Source: Adineta steineri (lineage: Eukaryota > Rotifera > Eurotatoria > Adinetida > Adinetidae). From it: a DNA stretch of 64,000 nt. The notes under the pieces were generated by a model that made no database searches, had not been told where the DNA came from, and worked only from the letters and a program-made list of their open reading frames with translations. The position numbers and the translations under genes are program-made. The DNA is taken from positions 375,283 through 439,282 of the forward strand of contig CAJNOI010000015.1 in the NCBI GenBank assembly GCA_905250115.1. Reading direction: 5' to 3'. Below are positions 52,039 to 64,000 of the stretch, piece after piece (the first letter of the stretch is position 1; every line of letters begins with the position of its first letter).

Positions 52039-55000
52039 CTATACGAGAGTTAAAATCAGATTTATGCTCACATTTGTTGACGCCACGCCTTGTCCACGTG
52101 CTTCCTTTATAATGGCCAGTGAGACTTGTAATTTTATAAAGTTTTCCGGCTTACCACCTTTGTCGGGATGATGGATGAGAAGTAATTTTTTATACGATTC
52201 ATTGATCTCGTCATTTGAACAAGTATGTCTTAATTGTAAATATGCATAAGCATTTTCTAATGCAATATCCTTTGGTCGATCAAAGAAATAATCATTCAGC
52301 CATTTTGCTAATGCTTCAGCTACAGCTCCTCCAATAAATCCTCCTATCACCCCACCGACAAGTGTACCAACCCCGGGAAATATTTGTGTTCCCACTGCTG
52401 AACCAACAGCAACGCCCACACAGGCACCACCGATAGCTGCACTTTTTTCAATAATTATTGTTACACATCTAGTGCCAGTAATTCTGCCATCCCACCAATC
52501 ATTAATACCCTTTGAAGTTTCCCAAAGTAAGAGGCCAGCGACGATCCAAATTGGTTTTATTGTGAGCCCGCCGCCTTTAATCCATTTTAATGAATTGGTG
52601 AGACTAGTCGTTATGGGATTGCTTGGAAGACGTTTGCAAATATTTAACACGGATGATATCATTTTTGCACGTTGATCCACCGTTAACTGCTGTAGAGATT
52701 TTTGAAAAATTAAAAATGCACTTTTAGGATCCGTATGTTTCATCAACTTCTCAAGAAACTGAATATCATTTGTTAATGTCTGCTCGTTGTTCTTTTTCAA
52801 TTCTTGAATAACTGCTACTGTTTCTAAAAGGTCGCATTTCTCTTTCTTGTTATTTACTTCATCTTGTGCTTCATTCAAATAACGACGTATTAACTGTTCG
52901 AATTGGGAATCTGCGAGCAGTTTCGAAATTAGTGCATTCATACAGGCATCTTTTGAACCGAGAAATTGAATAAGCAAAACTTGATCATCGTCATTCGGGA
53001 TGAGGGCGATTAACTTATCAACGACCTGAAAGATAAGAGCACAGTTTTCACCAATTTATCACGCAAAAAATTCATACAAAGAATATTTGTAAGGGACGAG
53101 AAGGGAAATTTATTTTCTCTCAAACAAGCCAGATTTCCCACTACTGCTGGCCAAATCCCTTTCCGGCACTTCCGCAAAACTGATCCGTCTGCCTCCAAAC
53201 GAAAGTTGTAGAGAATGCTTTGTAGTATGTAAGTTGACGAACGTTTGTTTTTACTAATTCCCCTCCCCGTGCGAGACCCGAAATACAAAACTGGAAAATT
53301 TGTAAGTCCGTATTTCTAGCCGTTGTTCTTCAATTAAATTTGAGTCTATAGACGCTGGTCACTGTACATACTACAAACTGTCCTCAATAATTTTTGTTCC
53401 CACACACATTGTTTCGGATGTTGGGAGGAGGAGTGACCAACCCATTAGCGGTCTCAGAAAGATGAAAATTTTCGGTTCCGATTCCGGGCCAGCATTTTTT
53501 CAAAAAAAACTGGTTCCGGCATGCAAAAATTTGTTGATCCATTGTCGGTCACTCTGCATCGGTATCGAAGCTCACCAGAGCTGGAACCGGTTGAAAATTT
53601 CTCAGTCGACTCGACCTGGTCGGTTGAGAATCGGAGTAAACTGGAGAAAAACCGGCACAACCGGTGAAAGGGGGTGGTCGAAAATCGTGACTTTTTCCTC
53701 ACTCTAGAAATGTTATAATACGAAAGTCCTTGTTACCCAGATCACGAATCTGACATCCGTTTGTCTAGATCTAATCCTTTTTTTTTCAACAATTTTCAAT
53801 GTTTTATAAGGAAAAATGGGATTTAAACTATTTTACCGTATTTTACTATGTTTTTTTTATTTTGACGATAGCGTCGTCGTTTCGCAATAGAATTCAAAAC
53901 TTTCTTATACGAAAATGATCAGCGAAAAAAGCTCTACAAAGTTTGAGGGAAAAGAAAATTTTCTGAATACTTATCTGTTTGTGTTTGAAACCTCACGGAA
54001 CTACCCTACGGAGACTTAGGTATCCCACTATAGCAAACACGGCAAGAAAGGGATCAGATCTTGACAAACGGATGTCAGATTCGTGGTCTGGGTGACAAGG
54101 ACTTTCGTATTATGACATTTCTAGAGTGAGAAAAAATTCATAATTTTTCGACCACCCCCTTTTTCCAAATTTTTAATAAATTTGAAAAGAATGCTTAACT
54201 GCACTTTAAAAATCTAAATATTGGGTAAATGTTTATTTGATTTAAGCTAACAGTGTACTCCTTTTGTGTGAGTGCTTGTATGCGGTGCAAGTATTGCTTG
54301 TGCTTCACTTAAAGTTATATTTCCGACGTACACTCAGCATTGTTACAAAAACATCAACTTTGAATTAAAACGGAAGTAGGCTATAGTGCTCAAAGTACAA
54401 TGATTTACCCATAATTCAGAATCGATTTAGCGTCAAGTCAAACCTTGAATTTTTCTCTGTTTCAAATTTCAATTCCAGATATTCTTGCTAGTAGAAGAGG
54501 ATTTGAACTGATATCCTTTTGAACTCAATGATTGTCTTCTTTTTCTATGAAGCTTTTTTTACAGTAAGCGAAATTCTGTCTTGAAAAATTGACGAAAGTC
54601 GAATTGGTAAACAAAGCATTTTTGGACGAAAAACCCGTCAGAAACGCACAATGTTTTTCGAGCCTAGACTGGCCAGTTAAAATTTTCAAAGGACACGGTC
54701 CGTTTTCAGCTCTGAAGCCCGCTAGAAACTAGCCATTTTCCCCATTACAGAGCGAAACCCAGCCGACACGTATTTTTGTGAATTCTGTGCCTCAGTGACG
54801 GAGCATTGAAATATCATCGGAAACTTGGGTTTCATATGTAACGCAACGAGGACTAAAAAACATGTTGGAACAATTAAGGAGGCGGCTATTCTTCCTCCTT
54901 AATGTTATAATAAAGTGTTCTTAAAAAACTTTTCACTTTGAATGATACACACTCACCCTTTGTGGGTTTTTGATTTTGTCCTCCGCTTCTTTGGCTGCCA

Positions 55001-55154
55001 AGTATTTTCGTTGTCTTTCCTTTTCTTCCTTTTTTTCCTTTTTTTCCTTTTCTTCCTTTTCTTCCTTTTCTTGCTTCCATTTGTGCACGATAAAGAGATA
55101 CGACGCGCAGATCACGCAGGCTGCAGTTACCATATAAATCAGATAATGGTACAT
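52039..55154 (-). CDS. Membrane-anchored protein with glycine zipper and C-terminal J domain
   Basis: Two exons, 54957-55154 and 52039-53025, join in phase 0 to give about 394 residues. The N-terminus has a membrane segment (residues about 5-23) followed by a highly charged Glu/Lys run (about 25-50). The middle is helical. Residues about 264-302 form a Gly-rich zipper (GGACVGVAVGSAVG, GGVIGGFIGGAVAEAL) that could insert in membranes. The C-terminal J domain (about 322-377) keeps the HPD motif in HHPDKGGKPENF, so it should stimulate an Hsp70. The HPDKGG form and terminal position recall Tim14/DNAJC19, but the long middle is unlike that family. The gene lies in a transposon-rich, less AT-rich island. 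The 1.93-kb intron contains a MITE-like element; an extra exon could be hidden there. The exact C-terminus is uncertain. Confidence 0.65.
53026..54956 (-). other. 1.93-kb intron of the J-domain protein gene
   Basis: Defined by donor GTGAGT next to 54957 and acceptor TTATCTTTCAG next to 53025 (minus strand). It is about 30 times the usual intron length here. It holds a CCGG-rich block (about 53462-53667) and the inverted-repeat element at 53668-54162. Confidence 0.5.
53668..54162. mobile_element. MITE-like element with about 100-bp terminal inverted repeats
   Basis: The arms run from GGGGGTGGTCG at 53670 to AGATCT at 53771, and inversely from AGATCTTGACAAACG near 54056 to CGACCACCCCC near 54159. 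By eye they are about 90 percent identical over roughly 100 bp, with a loop of about 285 bp that encodes nothing recognisable. It is non-autonomous. It sits inside the J-domain gene intron. I could not identify a target-site duplication with confidence. Confidence 0.8.
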
Positions 55155-55373
55155 GGTGTTTTTTTCCTGTAATAGTTGAGTTGGAGATCTAAGTGTATTA
55201 TGGTTGATGTTTCTGAAACGAGTTTGTAGAGCCGGAGGAGAATACACAAAAGAAGCAGTGTCTATTCTCTCCTTCTCCTCTAATGCCACACTCAGTCGTT
55301 CTTATATTCTGCCGTCTGCTTATTTGTGCCCTTTTTTCTCTATTCTTGGGCTCCAGTATTGCGCCCATCTTGA

Positions 55374-55436
55374 GGGTGTGGGTGTGGGTGAGGATGGTGG
55401 TTATAAATACAGATAAAAAGTCAACACCCGCACTCA
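55374..55436. repeat. Imperfect G-rich hairpin (GGGTGTGGGTGTGGGTG / CACCCGCACTC)
   Basis: A GTGTGGGT-type tandem at about 55374-55392 faces ACACCCGCACTCAC at about 55422-55435. The arms pair imperfectly. It lies just upstream of the J-domain gene start at 55154. Confidence 0.45.
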
Positions 55437-55787
55437 CAGTCGCTTTCGCCAATTTCAAGTATTGAAAATATCAAAAAAATATATGTTTTCAAAAATTTTT
55501 TTCGAATATTGTTACTATTCGACATTTTAATGTTTTTATACTTCACTATTTTTATTTTTCTGCATTTTTAGGTTTCGGCATTTTTACTTTCGACGTTTTT
55601 AGGAGGAATCTTCCAAACAACGAGTTCTTGAGATGTACTTCTGAAAACTATTTCACAAAAACAACTTTTTATGCTCTATCTACTGTTAAATAAACATTTT
55701 CAGGGAATGCTCACGAATAATATAACAGTGATTTCGGACGCCAATTTCCGATAAAATCGACTTTTGTGCCTATTCTGCAGTGGTTAG

Positions 55788-56036
55788 CGCGTGATCCGAG
55801 ACAAAATTAAATATCAACTCTTATATGATCCAACTAGAGCTACAAAACTAGCATACCTAAATCTTGCCAAGAAAAAGTTCTGTAGAAAGTGGGTGGAGCT
55901 ATATCGAAGCATCCAAGAGAATATAAAGACCAAAGAAAAATAAGAAGGAGAGATAGCAAAGGTAATGGAGACAATAAATGATAAAAGATTAAAACAATTC
56001 ATCAAACTAATAAGTAATCGGTTAAAATCAGATTAA
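55788..56036 (+). pseudogene. Lys/Arg-rich coding remnant with one in-frame stop
   Basis: One frame of 83 codons is broken by a single TAA about two thirds along. Before it the reading is KIKYQLLYDPTRATKLAYLN then KKKFCRKWVELYRSI; after it EGEIAKVMETINDKRLKQF. The composition is protein-like rather than random AT sequence. It may be a decayed piece of a transposon or gene; no family is assigned. Confidence 0.3.
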
Positions 56037-56482
56037 GCAATAATGGACAGTTCAATATGAACCGTTGGCTAATGTTATGATCGGAAGAAACAGCAACACA
56101 GAAGGAGACTGATAAGGATCACAGTAAAGAGTAGAAGTGTAATATTGAAAACGAATCAAGCGAGCAACGGACTGACCTATATCCAGTTCACTACACATCA
56201 GTCTGTTATATATTCATAAAATAAAAGTAAATGTCTTATTTTTTACTATGTATCGTCGTCGTTTTCTCAAGTTGTACGAAATTACATACAATTCAGTGAT
56301 TTTTAGTTGTTTTTAGCTTACTGTTAGATGGGACGTCGTAATGTTGATATTTTATTAGTTGGTCTGTTAACAGTTCTTTATATTGCAAAAAAAGAAAAAA
56401 AGATGAATGCGTAGGAAAATATTGTGTTGTGATCTGTGCCAGATGTGGATTAATAATATCTCAACAGAATTGGTAGCTTATA

Positions 56483-56616
56483 TGTATACGACATAGTCAT
56501 TTACTGGGTATTTTCTCTCATTCTTCGGTGACAACTTCCCCACATCGGCGTCCTAGTCAATATTGACTCATCTCGCGCTTGAAAAAAATACCCAGTAAAT
56601 GACTATGTCGTATATA
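56483..56616. mobile_element. Short inverted-repeat element, about 134 bp, with a diverged neighbour copy
   Basis: 32-base arms, 56483-56514 and 56585-56616, are inverted copies with one mismatch (core ACGACATAGTCATTTACTGG). The left part and its flank (from about 56425) are repeated in direct orientation, diverged, at about 56639-56750 (ATACAGCATCGTCTTATTTA). This looks like a small MITE and a second damaged copy. Confidence 0.7.
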
Positions 56617-57314
56617 TAAGGTACTACTAATACATAATGTGTTGCGTTCTGCGCCAAATATCAACAGATAATATCTCGATAGAATCCCTAACTTATATAT
56701 ATACAGCATCGTCTTATTTACTGAGTATTTCTTTTCTCTTTCTTCTGCTGTTTTTTTTCGCCATGAGTCAATGTTATTGTCTGGGTGATACCAGTCGAAT
56801 ACATCACATATTTTCTTTGCTCTTTTATATTACCTTTCAACTTTCTCCTGATCCTTCCCTAATCTATATATTTATGTATGCATATTTATAAATTTGTTGT
56901 TTTTCTATTTTCTTCCAATAAGCATTTGATAAAGCAAAATAATTTTAAAAAGAAAAAGAAATCGATAGCAACCTTCTTAGTTTTTTTTCCACTCTGCATA
57001 CATTTTTTCATAACGACACATGCAAAAAAAATATTAAAAGATGAATCAGTTAATCTTTGGATATCAACAATAATATAATCATTTTTAGTTGTATCACTCC
57101 TTTTTTTACGTATTTTTTGTCAAAAACAACGATTTCATCAAAGAGTGGTTATTAAATTACCATTAGAACTATATCGATGATGATGAAGATCATGGATGGA
57201 CCTTTTACGTTAATTTGATATCAAGGATTAACGAATCATTTAATCTTTGATTTTAAAAAATTACAGTACACATTAATTTTTTAACATCAAAGATTAAAGC
57301 GTGCAGATTAGTTT

Positions 57315-57376
57315 GAGGGTGGGTCTGAGTGTGGGTGCCGTATTAAAATAATATCTATACCCACACCCACACCCTC
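57315..57376. repeat. G-rich hairpin (GAGGGTGGGTCTGAGTGTGG / ACCCACACCCACACCCTC)
   Basis: The left arm at 57315-57336 pairs imperfectly with the right arm at 57359-57376, around a loop of about 22 bases. It is the longest member of the GTGTGGGT hairpin class in this window. Confidence 0.6.
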
Positions 57377-58074
57377 AAAATAAGTCAAAATAGTTCATAG
57401 ATAATCATATTGTTAAAATTAAATGAAAAACAACTTAAAAATTGCATATCACTGATTGATAGTTAATGTTATAAATTCATTGATTTCTCAATAAGAATGA
57501 TCTTTCGACTGGAGAATAGTTAATGTTTTTGATTACCAGCAGAAATCCTTCGTTTAACAGATAAAAAGCTGCTGTTTAATGCACTTCTTAAAGTTCATTC
57601 TTTTGCTAATAAATAATCGTGAAATTATTTTGTTTTTCAATCATTATCAATATAATTATTCAAATGAAAAAACGTCAATGTACATATCTTATATCGTTTT
57701 CTTGAAAACTGTGTATACATCTTCGTATAAATACACAAGAAAAAAAAACATTAACGTAACTTGCACAAGAATAATAAACGAAAGATGAATGAGAAAAACA
57801 AACACACATGTCTTTTATATTCGCTGTACAAGAAAGTAAAGGAAAAAAGAATGAAATGGAAAAAAAAAGAAAACCGAAAAGGTTCAGATATTTGAATAGT
57901 CACATGAGCACAAGTTTAATTAAACAAAAAACAAAAGAAAAGTTCTTTTTTATGCAATGTATATGTCTGTTTGATTACACAACGAAAAAGCACCGGAGAG
58001 AAATATATTTTGAAAAAGAAAAAAAAATAATGACAATTAAGAATAAAGAGAAGATTGTTTGTTCATTTATCAAA

Positions 58075-63737
<5,663 letters not shown>

Positions 63738-64000
63738 CTAATAAAAAAAAGAAAATTATTTATATCAAAAATTCGTTTTTCAAAGATAATCACAGTCCTT
63801 CTTTTCACATGAACATATCAAAATTAATGTTTTTTAAAAATAAGATGAAAGATTTGAGTGACTTAAAAAAGTTATTTGTTTTTTTTTGCATTATACTCTA
63901 AGACATCAGCTTTTCTATGACGTTAATAAGATCATTTCTCGATAAGAAAATAGTTTCTAATTAAACTTGATCAAGATTTAAGTTATGAAACGATGAACAT
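63738..64000 (-). other. Intron of USP32 reaching the window edge
   Basis: No exon of the gene is recognisable to the right of 63737; the sequence is AT-rich and non-coding. Confidence 0.5.

Larger units (their letters stand above)
55155..58074. other. Accessory intergenic region between J-domain and USP32 genes
   Basis: Apart from the hairpins, the short inverted repeat at 56483 and the coding remnant at 55788, no gene is supported. It is AT-rich, with many short charged open frames that do not look real. Confidence 0.4.

Noticed and set aside
53010-53288. 92-codon minus-strand open frame next to the J-domain exon
   Set aside because: The clear acceptor at 53025 cuts it off, and its translation reads like intron sequence.
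54480-54560. tRNA-like GTTCAAATCC on the minus strand
   Set aside because: The flanking bases do not form a T-stem or acceptor stem.
54942-55172. Plus-strand Phe/Leu-rich open frame
   Set aside because: It is the antisense of the Glu/Lys-rich codons (TTCCTTTT repeats) of the J-domain gene's first exon.

Overview
The window looks like nuclear DNA of a bdelloid rotifer. It is strongly AT-rich, genes carry many very short introns (about 45-70 bp) with GT..AG ends, the conserved genes are animal-type (TAO kinase, NDFIP, VPS35L, USP32, F-spondin), and there is a plant-like DYW-type PPR gene of a kind reported from bdelloids but not expected in most animals. Short G-rich hairpins built on GTGTGGGT resemble the bdelloid telomere unit TGTGGG. 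The genus cannot be fixed from the sequence alone.

Left part (1-11.7 kb, minus strand): three tandem paralogues (about 3.6, 6.4 and 8.5 kb) encode 456-480 residue proteins with one membrane segment near each end and a cysteine-rich, N-glycosylatable middle. I cannot assign a function. A fold-back element lies between the first two. A 568-bp repeat at 1.7-2.3 kb recurs at 14.5-15.1 kb. Coding-like debris lies at 10.8-11.5 kb.

11.7-25 kb: a nine-exon PPR-DYW gene (minus); a five-exon gene for a basic protein of unknown function (plus); a long non-coding stretch with a promoter-like block near 19.4 kb; an ankyrin protein with His-rich and poly-Gln segments (plus); and a six-AT-hook HMGA-like chromatin protein (plus).

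26-33 kb: a gene of about 29 exons for a secreted F-spondin-like matrix protein: signal peptide, Reeler, Spondin_N, thrombospondin-1 and Kunitz domains, then a second Spondin_N and more thrombospondin and Kunitz domains.

33-50 kb: VPS35L (minus; Commander endosomal recycling), a small ankyrin protein (plus), an NDFIP-like Nedd4 adaptor (minus) and a TAO-family Ste20 kinase (minus).

50-58 kb is an accessory island: a heat-shock-element-like cluster, several G-rich hairpins, two inverted-repeat (MITE-like) elements, a probable transposon coding remnant, and an unusual J-domain protein gene whose large intron holds one of the MITE-like elements. 58-64 kb holds most of a USP32-type ubiquitin protease (minus), cut at its 5' end by the window edge and ending in a CAAX box.

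VPS35L, NDFIP and USP32 all belong to families acting in endosomal ubiquitin or recycling biology. Nothing here shows they are co-regulated. No CRISPR array, rRNA or tRNA gene was found. Exon coordinates are hand-read from splice consensus and reading-frame continuity.
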